NCBI GenBank assembly: GCA_027859085.1
Contig: JAQIBJ010000086.1
Coordinates: 1-44,710, forward strand
DNA from: Mycoplasmatota bacterium
GTDB lineage: Bacteria; Bacillota_I; Bacilli_A; Izemoplasmatales; Hujiaoplasmataceae
Direction of reading: 5' to 3'
Length of the DNA: 44,710 nucleotides
The notes beneath the pieces were generated by a model that saw nothing but the letters and a program-made list of their open reading frames with translations, was not told the DNA's origin and made no database searches. Made by a program: the position numbers and the translations under genes. Positions 9,073 through 17,511 of the stretch are shown piece after piece (position 1 is the stretch's first letter; every line of letters starts with the position of its first letter).

Positions 9073-10575
9073 TTAATATTGATCAACAAATTTATCAATC
9101 ATTTTATTTAACTTTTCTTTATTCACTAAATCTTTAGTTTCACGAATTTCTACTAGTAATTTGTTCGCTTCAGTGTCATTTAAGAAATAACTATGTAAAT
9201 CAGATTCAAATTGTTTGATTTTCGATGTTTTTATATTATCTAAAAATCCATTTGTTAATGCGTATATACTAATGGTTTGTAATTCAAATGGTAGTGGACT
9301 ATGTAATCCTTGTTTAAGAATTTCAACAGTTTTTTCACCACGGTTTAATTTCGCCTTTGTACTATCATCCAAATCAGAACCAAATTGAGTAAATGCTTCT
9401 AATTCTCGATAACTCGCTAAGTCAAGACGCAAGGTTCCCGATACTTTCTTAATGGCTTTATGTTGAGCCGCACCCCCTACTCTAGAAACTGATAATCCAG
9501 CGTTAATGGCTGGTCTAATTCCTGAGTAGAATAATTGTGCTTGTAAGAATATTTGACCATCAGTGATGGAAATAACATTGGTTGGAATATAAGCTGAGAT
9601 ATCCCCTTCTTGTGTTTCAATGATTGGTAGAGCGGTAATTGAACCGCCACCCAATTTATCAGAAAGTTTAGCTGCTCTTTCTAACAAACGTGAATGTAAA
9701 TAGAATACATCTCCAGGGAATGCCTCGCGACCTGGTGGACGCCTTAACAATAGAGACAGTTCTCTATAAGCAATCGCATGTTTAGTTAAATCATCATAAA
9801 CGATTAAAACATGTTTGCCCTGAAACATAAATTCTTCAGCGATTGATACACCAGCATAGGGTGCCAAATAAGAAAGTGGCGCTGGATCTGATGCACCAGA
9901 AGCAACGATTAACGAATAATCCATTGCATCATGTTTCTTAAGCGTTTCATAAACATCTAAGACAGAAGTTTGTTTTTGACCAATGGCCACATAAATACAA
10001 ATAACGTCTTTACCTTTTTGATTAATAATCGTATCTACTACAATTGACGTTTTACCAGTTTGTCTATCACCGATGATTAACTCTCTTTGTCCACGTCCAA
10101 TTGGTACCAAAGCATCTAATACTTTAATCCCAGTTTCTAATGGTTCATTAACAGATTGGCGATCGATAACACCTGTTGCTTTACTTTCGATTGGTCTTGT
10201 TTTGTCAGTTTCAATAGATCCTAAACCATCGATTGGTTGTCCCAATGGATTAATGATTCTTCCTATCATTTCTTCCCCAACACTAATTTCAAGAATACGA
10301 CCTGTTGCTTTAACTTCATCGCCTTCTTTAATTAAGTTTGTATCATTTAAAAGAATCGCACCAACATGATTTTTTTCTAAGTTTTGTACCATTCCATAAA
10401 CGCCATGAGGAAAGACAAGCAACTCACCACTCATTGCTTTATCGATACCATAAACAAGGGCAATACCGTCCCCTACCGAAATAACACTTCCGACATTTTC
10501 TGTTTTTATATCTTTTTCATATTTTTTGATTTGTTCTTTTAATAAAGAACTAATTTCTAACGGATTTATTTTCAC
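9073..10575 (-). CDS. atpA: F1Fo ATP synthase alpha subunit (GTG start)
   Basis: This is the non-catalytic nucleotide-binding F1 subunit. The 500-residue protein has the N-terminal [20 protein letters not shown], Walker A GDRQTGKT at 169-176, the [20 protein letters not shown] segment, and the alpha/beta signature with [17 protein letters not shown]. That last motif carries the arginine finger region. Start is GTG at 10573-10575, with GAGGT seven bases upstream and conserved N-terminal sequence directly after it. Length is normal. Confidence 0.98.
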   Translation of the reverse strand: MKINPLEISSLLKEQIKKYEKDIKTENVGSVISVGDGIALVYGIDKAMSGELLVFPHGVYGMVQNLEKNHVGAILLNDTNLIKEGDEVKATGRILEISVGEEMIGRIINPLGQPIDGLGSIETDKTRPIESKATGVIDRQSVNEPLETGIKVLDALVPIGRGQRELIIGDRQTGKTSIVVDTIINQKGKDVICIYVAIGQKQTSVLDVYETLKKHDAMDYSLIVASGASDPAPLSYLAPYAGVSIAEEFMFQGKHVLIVYDDLTKHAIAYRELSLLLRRPPGREAFPGDVFYLHSRLLERAAKLSDKLGGGSITALPIIETQEGDISAYIPTNVISITDGQIFLQAQLFYSGIRPAINAGLSVSRVGGAAQHKAIKKVSGTLRLDLASYRELEAFTQFGSDLDDSTKAKLNRGEKTVEILKQGLHSPLPFELQTISIYALTNGFLDNIKTSKIKQFESDLHSYFLNDTEANKLLVEIRETKDLVNKEKLNKMIDKFVDQY

Positions 10576-10587
10576 TTGTTTACCTCG

Positions 10588-11103
10588 TCATCCTATTAAT
10601 GAAGATTTTAATTGTTCAAGAGTTGCATTGATGGTTTGATCCAATACGCTTCCTTGATATTCTATCCGAACACCACCAACAATTGATGGATTAATGACTT
10701 CATTAATAATAATTTTTTTATCTAATACTTTTGTAAATTTAGTTTTAAGTTTGTTTTTATTTTCTTCACTTAAAGCTTTTTGAGTATATATAGTAATTTC
10801 TGCAATATTTTGACTTTCATTTAATAAATCTTTGTAGGCTTTAAGAATTTCTTCAATAAAACTAAATCGATTATTATCAACAACCGTTTTTATAAAGTTA
10901 ATCAACAAAGGATTCTTTAATACATTTTCAACCACTTCTCGTTTGTCTTTATCCTCTATTTTAGGATGTAAGAAGAATTTATGGGTATTTTCATCTAACC
11001 CGTCGACAAATTGATGAAATTCATTATAAATTTCATCTGTTTGTTTATCATTGGCTGCAAGTGAAAAAAGAGCTAAGGCATATTGATTCGAAGTCTCTGT
11101 CAT
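10588..11103 (-). CDS. atpH: F1Fo ATP synthase delta subunit
   Basis: Delta links the peripheral stalk (b subunits) to the top of F1. The 171-residue protein starts TETSNQYALALFSLA, typical of OSCP/delta. It ends with INPSIVGGVRIEYQGSVLDQ and TINATLEQLKSSL, the conserved C-terminal membrane-proximal strand and helix. Its ATG overlaps the atpF stop (ATGA). Sequence conservation in this family is low, so identity rests on these end motifs and on the F-H-A order. Confidence 0.93.
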   Translation of the reverse strand: MTETSNQYALALFSLAANDKQTDEIYNEFHQFVDGLDENTHKFFLHPKIEDKDKREVVENVLKNPLLINFIKTVVDNNRFSFIEEILKAYKDLLNESQNIAEITIYTQKALSEENKNKLKTKFTKVLDKKIIINEVINPSIVGGVRIEYQGSVLDQTINATLEQLKSSLIG

Positions 11104-11636
11104 AGCTCTTCACTGCTCTCTATATCTTTGATGGTTACATCAAGAAAATCTTTTTCATCAACTTTTTTATTAATCACTTTTTCGGCCATAAGACTTGCAA
11201 TAGATACAATTTCTTTTTGTAGTTCTTCTCTTGCTTTTTTAAGTTCATGGTCAATTTCTTTATGACCGTTGCTTACAATTGTATCGGCTTCATTTTTAGC
11301 ATGATTAATAATACGGTTTTTCTCATCTTCACCACGATTTTTTGCATTTTCATAATATTCTTTCGATTTCATGCGAATTTCTTTAAGTTCTGCATCTCGT
11401 GTTTCTTTTAATTGAAGCGCTTCTTGATTAGCCTGTTCAGCTTCAGTTATTTCAGTCTCCATAAATTTTCTTCTTTTTTCTAGGAATTCAGTAATACGTC
11501 CCCAAAAAAACTTTTTAACAATAATCATTAAAACGATTGTTGCTAAAATCTGTACAACCATATCAAGCAAATTTATACCTAAAGCTTGCTCAACTGCTGC
11601 TTCTACACCCGAGACTAATCTATCTATAAAACTCAT
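11100..11636 (-). CDS. atpF: F1Fo ATP synthase b subunit
   Basis: Subunit b is the membrane-anchored peripheral stalk. The 178-residue protein has a hydrophobic span at about residues 21-42 (NLLDMVVQILATIVLMIIV), then KKFFWGRITEFLEKRRKFME. A long charged coiled coil runs to the C-terminus. A short hairpin between ribosome site and start codon could restrain initiation (see separate entry). It ends with TGA inside the atpH start. Confidence 0.95.
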   Translation of the reverse strand: MSFIDRLVSGVEAAVEQALGINLLDMVVQILATIVLMIIVKKFFWGRITEFLEKRRKFMETEITEAEQANQEALQLKETRDAELKEIRMKSKEYYENAKNRGEDEKNRIINHAKNEADTIVSNGHKEIDHELKKAREELQKEIVSIASLMAEKVINKKVDEKDFLDVTIKDIESSEEL

Positions 11637-11637
11637 T

Positions 11638-11653
11638 AGGCGTTCGCCTCCTT
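11638..11653 (-). promoter_or_regulatory. Ribosome site and small hairpin before atpF
   Basis: Minus-strand AAGGAGGCG is followed by AACGCCT and then AATG. AGGC can pair with GCCT (or AGGCG with CGCCT), tying up the 3' half of the Shine-Dalgarno sequence one or two bases before the start codon. This may set b-subunit synthesis below c-subunit synthesis. The pairing is short, so the role is inference. Confidence 0.35.
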
Positions 11654-11679
11654 GCTGTTAATATTTTAATAATAGTCTT

Positions 11680-11961
<282 letters not shown>

Positions 11962-11978
11962 CTATATATTTCAACATC

Positions 11979-12674
11979 TTAAGCATCTGTTGCCAAAGAA
12001 ATATTGATTGTAGTTAACATTAAAAATACGAATGCTTGTATTAATCCAAAGAAGATATCAAATATAGCATGTAAGAACATCCCCGCAAAAATACCTGATA
12101 ATCCTTGAAGAAATCCTACTGAAAAACTTAAAACAGAATAAACCATTGTTGCAATAACAACGCCACTTAATAGGTTAACGAATAAACGAAGTCCCATTGT
12201 AAATGGTGTTGATACTTCTCCAATTAAATTAATTGGAAATAAAATAGGTGCCATGAATTTGACTTCTCCAAGCAAATTATTGATTTTCTTTTTAACGCTG
12301 ATGAATTTAAATTCCGCAATCTTTATTGCTAAGAATGTCATCACTGTAAAAGCTAAAGCAACACCTAAATTTGATAATGGCGGTTTCAATCCAATTAGTG
12401 AAATTGTATTGGCTGTACCAAGAAAGACAATAATTGTAAATAAATAAGCTCCAAAGAACTTAAATTTGTCTTTATCCATATATTCAGATATAAAAGTATT
12501 AAATCCATCGACAATCATAATGCATCCAAATAAAAATCCTTTAGGGGTTTTCTTTGGATCCAACTTTTTGATTTTCATTCCAACGATTATAAAAAAAATT
12601 GACAATACAGCGACAATTATAAGTGTGGAACGAACTGCCGATGACATCGGATCAAATAAAGTAAAATCATTCAT
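11979..12674 (-). CDS. atpB: F1Fo ATP synthase a subunit
   Basis: Subunit a forms the ion half-channels beside the c-ring. The 231-residue protein has about five to six membrane spans. The essential arginine is Arg163 in the conserved FTMGLRLFVNLLSG segment, and GEVSTPFT precedes it. The start is put at the ATG at 12674 (MNDFTLF). It has AGAGGTG upstream and overlaps the end of the atpI-like gene by eight bases. A further upstream in-frame start would overlap that gene by about 60 bases and has no ribosome site. Confidence 0.95.
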   Translation of the reverse strand: MNDFTLFDPMSSAVRSTLIIVAVLSIFFIIVGMKIKKLDPKKTPKGFLFGCIMIVDGFNTFISEYMDKDKFKFFGAYLFTIIVFLGTANTISLIGLKPPLSNLGVALAFTVMTFLAIKIAEFKFISVKKKINNLLGEVKFMAPILFPINLIGEVSTPFTMGLRLFVNLLSGVVIATMVYSVLSFSVGFLQGLSGIFAGMFLHAIFDIFFGLIQAFVFLMLTTINISLATDA

Positions 12675-13050
12675 CCTCTTCGTCACCTCTATTAGTAAAG
12701 ATAATTGCTGTAGGTACTGATACAATTACAAACGTAAATAAACCTACAAAGGTAAAAATTTCATTGTATTCATCACTTTGGAACGTAATATAAAGAACCA
12801 AAGCCATAAATCCATATTTTAACACATACATAAGAATTTGAGTCGGCATAATTTTATCTTGTCTATTTTTATAAGTTGATTTCATTATTTTATAATTCAG
12901 CGAATTAACAAACATTGAAGTTGCTGCACCCAAAATAAAACTAATAACGATATCAAAATCACGTGTGATTAAATACAGTATTGCAGAAAAAACAATTGTA
13001 TAAGGCCAAGCAAATAAAAATGATTTTTCAATAATGTCTTTATTTTTCAT
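12667..13050 (-). CDS. atpI: AtpI-like membrane protein of the ATP synthase operon
   Basis: This 127-residue protein has four predicted membrane segments: FAWPYTIVFSAILYLIT; DIVISFILGAATSMFVNSL; ILMYVLKYGFMALVLYITF; and FTFVGLFTFVIVSVPTAIIF. The topology and the place directly before atpB match AtpI/ATP synthase protein I, which helps c-ring assembly in several bacteria. Sequence similarity in this family is weak, so the assignment leans on topology and position. It ends with a strongly acidic tail and a TGA stop within the atpB start. The start overlaps the preceding small gene by 11 bases. Confidence 0.75.
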   Translation of the reverse strand: MKNKDIIEKSFLFAWPYTIVFSAILYLITRDFDIVISFILGAATSMFVNSLNYKIMKSTYKNRQDKIMPTQILMYVLKYGFMALVLYITFQSDEYNEIFTFVGLFTFVIVSVPTAIIFTNRGDEEDE

Positions 13051-13279
13051 TGTCTTCTTCCTTTACATATTTTAAAGCTCTTATAATAAAATTTCTTAAT
13101 CCAGCAAATACACCTAGAATAATTAAGATATACATTAAAATGACTTTATTATTAAATAAAATACCATCCAACCATTTTCCCAAAAAATACCCTAAAGCCA
13201 TTGCGAAGAAAGTTTCATAAAAAAACTGTACAATCATATTAAAAATTAAAAAAACAGTTTTATGGTCTTTAGCTGGCAT
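13040..13279 (-). CDS. AtpZ-like small membrane protein of the ATP synthase operon
   Basis: This is a protein of about 79 residues with two hydrophobic segments: FLIFNMIVQFFYETFFAMALGY-type first span (contains FFAMALGYFLGKWLDG) and ILMYILIILGVFAGLRNFII. The GYFLGKWLDG motif between spans, and a second span ending G-x-x-x-G-x-R, are typical of AtpZ/AtpI-family proteins thought to aid Mg or c-ring assembly. The ATG at 13279 overlaps the upp stop (TAATG). No Shine-Dalgarno is obvious, so translation is probably coupled. A longer upstream frame would run inside upp and is not favoured. Confidence 0.75.
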   Translation of the reverse strand: MPAKDHKTVFLIFNMIVQFFYETFFAMALGYFLGKWLDGILFNNKVILMYILIILGVFAGLRNFIIRALKYVKEEDNEK

Positions 13280-13905
13280 TATTTTGTGCCAAACAGTCTG
13301 TCGCCACAATCCCCTAAACCAGGAACGATATATCCGACCTCGTTTAATCCTTCATCAATACTGACCATATAAATATCGACATCTGGATGTGCGTTTTGAA
13401 GTGCTTCTACACCTTCTGGACAACCCACAATTCCAACAAACCGAATATCTTTAGCACCAAATGCTTTTACTTCATCAATTGCTGCAATGGCAGAATGTCC
13501 CGTTGCAAGCATTGGATCAACAATTAAAACAGTTGCTTCTTTTATTTCTACAGGGAATTTTGAGTAATATTTTGTTGGTCTTAATGTTATCTCATCTCTA
13601 TATAAACCAATATGACCTATTTTCGCTGTTGGTATCACATTTTGAATACCATCAACCATGCCAAGACCTGCTCTTAAAATGGGTACAATCACAACATCTT
13701 TGGCAAGTATTCTTGCTTTGGTTTTTGTTATTGGTGTTTCAACCTCTACTTCTCTGGTTTCTAAATCTCTTGTTATTTCATAAGTAACCAAAGAACCTAT
13801 CTCATTAACATTTTCACGAAACGTTTTAGTGTTTGTGTTTTTGTCTCTAATAATGGTTAATTTGTGTTGAATCAAAGGATGATCAAATATAACAACTTTA
13901 CTCAT
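13279..13905 (-). CDS. upp: Uracil phosphoribosyltransferase
   Basis: UPRT salvages uracil to UMP with PRPP. The 208-residue protein begins [20 protein letters not shown] and has the PRPP-binding loop [14 protein letters not shown]. It ends with [20 protein letters not shown], a full-length match to bacterial Upp. The ATG at 13905 follows AAAGGGG by about five bases. An in-frame TTG five codons upstream is unlikely. It is the first gene of the atp operon, as in Bacillus, where upp lies just before atpI. Confidence 0.98.
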   Translation of the reverse strand: MSKVVIFDHPLIQHKLTIIRDKNTNTKTFRENVNEIGSLVTYEITRDLETREVEVETPITKTKARILAKDVVIVPILRAGLGMVDGIQNVIPTAKIGHIGLYRDEITLRPTKYYSKFPVEIKEATVLIVDPMLATGHSAIAAIDEVKAFGAKDIRFVGIVGCPEGVEALQNAHPDVDIYMVSIDEGLNEVGYIVPGLGDCGDRLFGTK

Positions 13906-13965
13906 ATTTTCCCCTTTCAATATTTATTTAACAATTAATTTTTTTATCGAAAACTTAACATTATA

Positions 13966-13994
13966 ATTATAGCAAAAACCATCCCTTTTGACAA
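13966..13994 (-). promoter_or_regulatory. Strong promoter of the upp-atp-dut operon
   Basis: Minus-strand TTGTCA (13989-13994), a 17-base spacer, then TATAAT (13966-13971) preceded by TGC, an extended -10. This is close to the sigma-A consensus. The predicted start near 13959 gives a leader of about 54 bases. Confidence 0.9.
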
Positions 13995-14017
13995 TGAAAA
14001 ACATTGCTAAAATCTTG

Positions 14018-14578
14018 TTATTTTCCAATAACAACATCACCTTGTCTAAGAACACGATGATTAATCGTATCATAGACAGTTGAAGGTCGATTATTTAAAT
14101 CTCCGCCATTCACAATATAATCAACATTCAGCTCATATTTAAGGGAATCTCGGTATTTTACAATTGCAGGTTCAAAACTCTCATTTAAACTTGTCACAAC
14201 CATTGGACCATGTTTTTCTAATAAAGCTAATGCCATATCATTATTCGGAATTCTAACCCCTACCGTATCCATACCCGAAGTAATTTCATCGGATATATTT
14301 TTATTCTTTTTAAAAATTAAGGTTAATTTTCCCGGCCAATACTTAGTCAGTGATGAATCTAAACGAACAGAATCAGCTACCATTCCTTTTACTTGTTCGA
14401 TAGAAGAACAAAGGATTGCCATTGGCTTAGAATAATCTCTTTTTTTAATTGAATAAATTCTCTTAACAGAAGCTATATCCTGATATTTACAACCAATTCC
14501 GTAAACAGTATCTGTTGGAAAAATAATAATCTTCCCGTCAATGTTTACATCAAGAAAATTACTTTTATCTAATATCAT
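14018..14578 (-). CDS. tsaC: Threonylcarbamoyl-AMP synthase (YrdC/Sua5 family)
   Basis: This enzyme makes threonylcarbamoyl-AMP for the t6A37 modification of ANN-decoding tRNAs. The 186-residue protein is the YrdC domain alone, without the extra Sua5 C-terminal domain. Characteristic motifs are FPTDTVYGIGCKY near residue 20, KKRDYSKPMAI, WPGKLTLIFKK, TVGVRIPN, and the late STVYDT. Its ATG overlaps the gph stop (ATGA). It is last in the long ftsK operon. The other tsa genes are not in this window. Confidence 0.92.
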   Translation of the reverse strand: MILDKSNFLDVNIDGKIIIFPTDTVYGIGCKYQDIASVKRIYSIKKRDYSKPMAILCSSIEQVKGMVADSVRLDSSLTKYWPGKLTLIFKKNKNISDEITSGMDTVGVRIPNNDMALALLEKHGPMVVTSLNESFEPAIVKYRDSLKYELNVDYIVNGGDLNNRPSTVYDTINHRVLRQGDVVIGK

Positions 14579-15237
14579 TGGTTTTTCTCCTTAATAATTT
14601 TTGCAATTTCATTTGGTGAAGAAACAATATATGAAGCTTTCGCTTGAACCAATTCTGGTTCATCTCTAAATCCCCATAAAACTCCAACACTTGCTAAACC
14701 TGCATTTAAAGCTGTCTCCATATCTGTTTTAGTATCACCAACATATAAAATTTCTGTTGATTTAACTTTTAGCTCCTTGATCATTTTTCTAATAAGCGTT
14801 GGATTTGGTTTTGCCGGTAAATTATCATGCTTACCATACACAATATTAAATAGATTATCTTCAAAGTATGTTGGCATTAAATCTTTAACTTGATTATGTG
14901 GTTTATTAGATAATACATTGAGTGATATACCCATCTCTTTAAGATTTTCTAATAAAGGTACCATGCCTGGATATATCTTTGTCATTTTTGTAGACTCATT
15001 TTTATAAACATTAAAATAGTCATTTATAATTTCATCAAATAGATATTTTTCTATTTGACTAGCTTCCATCATTTTCTCTATTAAATGCTTAACACCCTTA
15101 CCAACGTATTGGCGATAATCTTTTAATGGTAATGTTTTGTATCCTCTTTTTTCTAACACAATGTTACACGTATTTGCAATGTCTTCTATGGTATCCAATA
15201 AGGTACCATCTAAGTCAAATATAACTGCTTTAATCAT
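14575..15237 (-). CDS. gph: HAD-family phosphatase, phosphoglycolate-phosphatase-like
   Basis: This 220-residue HAD hydrolase has a small helical cap. Motif I is VIFDLDGTLLDT at residues 5-16. Motif II is the Ser in NVLSNKPH. The Lys is in the PNPTLIRK region, and motif III/IV is ILYVGDTKTDMETALNAG. This pattern matches phosphoglycolate/pyrophosphate phosphatases (Gph/PpaX). The true substrate cannot be read from sequence, so the symbol is tentative. The start overlaps the rnhB stop (ATGA) and its stop overlaps tsaC. Confidence 0.85.
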   Translation of the reverse strand: MIKAVIFDLDGTLLDTIEDIANTCNIVLEKRGYKTLPLKDYRQYVGKGVKHLIEKMMEASQIEKYLFDEIINDYFNVYKNESTKMTKIYPGMVPLLENLKEMGISLNVLSNKPHNQVKDLMPTYFEDNLFNIVYGKHDNLPAKPNPTLIRKMIKELKVKSTEILYVGDTKTDMETALNAGLASVGVLWGFRDEPELVQAKASYIVSSPNEIAKIIKEKNQ

Positions 15238-15881
15238 TCTATGCCTCCTAAATCTAGTCTCTGTTGTATTAACCTTGCATCTTGTACAGGTTTATAACTT
15301 AAACGATGGATTTTACATGGTTTAAGTTTTTTTAGTTGTTGAATATGTTGTTTGGTCGGATATCCTTTATGCTGTTTAAAACCATATCCAGGATAAATTA
15401 TATCAAACTTTTCCATAATCTCGTCTCTTTTTACTTTAGCCAATATTGAAGCCCCTGCAATACTTACAGATTTAGTATCTCCTTTGATGATAGCATCTTG
15501 GGGTATATCTAAATCTAATTGCATGGCATCAATCAATAAATAATCTGGTTTGATTTTTAAATTATTAACGGCTCTTGTCATCGCTAATTTTGATGCTTGA
15601 TAGATGTTTAAATCGTCTATTTCAGTTTCATTCACATAGCCATAAGCATAAGCCAATGCATTGGCTTGAATCAATGGCGTTAAAACTTGCCTTTTTTTCT
15701 CACTTAGCTTTTTAGAATCATCAATACCTTCAATATGGATTTCTAAATTTAAAATACAAGCACATGCTAAAACACCAGCAGCAAGTGGCCCTCTGCCAAC
15801 TTCATCAATGCCAGCGATATATTTATAACCTTGTTTCTTTAACTTGTTTTCAAATGCATATAAATTATTTTGGCTTTTCAA
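15234..15881 (-). CDS. rnhB: Ribonuclease HII (TTG start)
   Basis: RNase HII cuts RNA in RNA-DNA hybrids and single ribonucleotides in DNA. The 215-residue protein has the catalytic IAGIDEVGRGPLAAGV (Asp-Glu pair, near residues 22-36), DSKKLSEKKR, the central LLIDAMQLDL aspartate, and SIAGASILAKVKRDEIM. The start is TTG at 15881, with AGGAG about nine bases upstream. No ATG precedes the catalytic motif. It overlaps the end of rbgA by 17 bases. Confidence 0.95.
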   Translation of the reverse strand: MKSQNNLYAFENKLKKQGYKYIAGIDEVGRGPLAAGVLACACILNLEIHIEGIDDSKKLSEKKRQVLTPLIQANALAYAYGYVNETEIDDLNIYQASKLAMTRAVNNLKIKPDYLLIDAMQLDLDIPQDAIIKGDTKSVSIAGASILAKVKRDEIMEKFDIIYPGYGFKQHKGYPTKQHIQQLKKLKPCKIHRLSYKPVQDARLIQQRLDLGGIE

Positions 15882-16716
15882 AACTCAACGCTCCTATTGC
15901 ACCATTTCTTAAATCATATAAGAATAAATTAAATACCCGTTCATAATCAATTTCATTCCCGGCCATTAAAGCACCTCTTCTTCGACCGATTTCATCAATG
16001 ATATCAATGGTCGTTTCTAAAGAAGATAAATCTAAATTATATTTTTCTTCAAGTGCTTTTGGATAGTGGTCTCTTAAATATTCTATACCAAAAATTGTTA
16101 CTTCATCCAAGGGTAGAATATCATCTTTAATTGAACCCAATAATGCTAAGCGAAATGCTTGTTCCATGGTTTCAAATTTCGGCCATAAAACACCAGGATT
16201 ATCAAATAACAATAAATTATTTTTTGCTCTTATAAAACTTTGATTTTTTGTAATACCAGGAATATTTCCTGTTTTCACTTTATTTTTACCTGCTAAATTA
16301 TTAATGAACTGAGATTTACCCACATTAGGCACCCCAATCACCATGGCTTTAAATTTTCTTTTTGTCATGCCTTTAGCAAGATCTTTATCGTGTAAATACT
16401 TTAGAACTTCGATTGTTTTTTTATAAACTTTATCCAAAATATTTTCATTCAAAGCATTACTAACCACAAAAGGAATGTTTTTTTCAGTATAATACTTTAT
16501 CCATTTCTTAGTTGTATTTGGATCCGCTAAATCTGATTTGTTTAAAATTAAAATGATGTCTTTATTTTTCAAGATTTCATTCATCATTGGGTTTTTTGAA
16601 GATTCAGGAATTCTTGCATCAACAACTTCATAAACAACATCAATAATTTTTAATTTTTCTTCTATTAATCTTCTGGCTTTGGCCATATGACCAGGAAACC
16701 ATTGTATTTGTTTCAT
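15865..16716 (-). CDS. rbgA: Ribosome biogenesis GTPase A
   Basis: RbgA is a circularly permuted GTPase needed for late 50S assembly. The 283-residue protein opens with the family signature QWFPGHMAKARR. It then shows the permuted G-motif order: NKSDLAD (G4), GVPNVGKSQFINNL (G1, near 130-143) and DNPGVLWPK (G3). A C-terminal helical RNA-binding domain follows. Its operon partner rnhB follows it in many Bacillota (ylqF-rnhB), supporting the call. Confidence 0.97.
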   Translation of the reverse strand: MKQIQWFPGHMAKARRLIEEKLKIIDVVYEVVDARIPESSKNPMMNEILKNKDIILILNKSDLADPNTTKKWIKYYTEKNIPFVVSNALNENILDKVYKKTIEVLKYLHDKDLAKGMTKRKFKAMVIGVPNVGKSQFINNLAGKNKVKTGNIPGITKNQSFIRAKNNLLLFDNPGVLWPKFETMEQAFRLALLGSIKDDILPLDEVTIFGIEYLRDHYPKALEEKYNLDLSSLETTIDIIDEIGRRRGALMAGNEIDYERVFNLFLYDLRNGAIGALSFEKPK

Positions 16717-16728
16717 AAACTCACGTCC

Positions 16729-17511
16729 TTAATCGATTTGACAATCTCTGTTGGTTAAATCTAAAATCACTGGGCCTATTAATTCATTTTCTTTGATCAA
16801 ACCAACCCGATCACTTCTTGAATCTAAAGAATTGTCTCTATTATCACCCAACACAAAATAATATCCATCTTCTATTGTGCCGTCGTAAAAAAAGTTGCCA
16901 AATGAATCTTCTATATAATCTCCGTTAATATAGACACCTGAACTATTCACAACAAGCGTATCTCCTGGTAAGCCAACTACTCTTTTAATATAAAGAAAAT
17001 CTTCCTTATCAAACACTATGATATCATCACGCTCAATGCCTGATAGGTAACTTATCAAAACCACATCTGTAGAACAATAAGTAGGTGCCATTGATTCTCC
17101 ATCAACAACAGCCAAAGAAAAAAACAATCCATTAATAATCATCATTGCCAAAAAGAATGTTGGAATGACAGTAAAGAAATCAAAGAAACCATATCTTTTT
17201 CTGACCAATTCATAATCAGTCTCATCATTTTTTCTTTCTTTTATATAGGTAACAAGTAAAAGTATATAACCAATAAAAAATAATAAAATGGTTGAATACA
17301 ATATGTATGATATTAATTGATAACTGCCATAAGCAGATATATTTTCTGATGAACGATTCAACTTAAAGATAAACAAAGGATGATTTTGAAAAACAGTGAA
17401 TAATACAACATCAATAATTGTGATGAAGAAAAAACTGATGAGTAAGATTTTTATTTTTTTCATCAGTTTTGTTTCTTCATTTAATTGTTCATGCATTAAA
17501 TTATTTTCCAC
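16729..17511 (-). CDS. lepB: Signal peptidase I with extra N-terminal membrane segments (GTG start)
   Basis: Leader peptidase cleaves Sec signal peptides at the outer membrane face. The catalytic Ser140 is in VDGESMAPTY and Lys176 is in YIKRVVGLPGDTL. Later boxes VLGDNRDNSLDSR and G-x-I are present. At 260 residues it has three hydrophobic segments: about 20-41, 65-90 and 112-135. Simple Gram-positive SipS-type enzymes have one. GTG at 17509-17511 is used, with AAGGA eight bases upstream. It overlaps the ftsK stop (TAGTG). The extra N-terminal spans may alter placement or partner contact. Confidence 0.92.
   Translation of the reverse strand: MENNLMHEQLNEETKLMKKIKILLISFFFITIIDVVLFTVFQNHPLFIFKLNRSSENISAYGSYQLISYILYSTILLFFIGYILLLVTYIKERKNDETDYELVRKRYGFFDFFTVIPTFFLAMMIINGLFFSLAVVDGESMAPTYCSTDVVLISYLSGIERDDIIVFDKEDFLYIKRVVGLPGDTLVVNSSGVYINGDYIEDSFGNFFYDGTIEDGYYFVLGDNRDNSLDSRSDRVGLIKENELIGPVILDLTNRDCQID

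Noticed and set aside
13995-14017. Terminator after tsaC
   Set aside because: CAATG/CATTG is a weak 5-pair stem without a T run and overlaps the upp promoter region.
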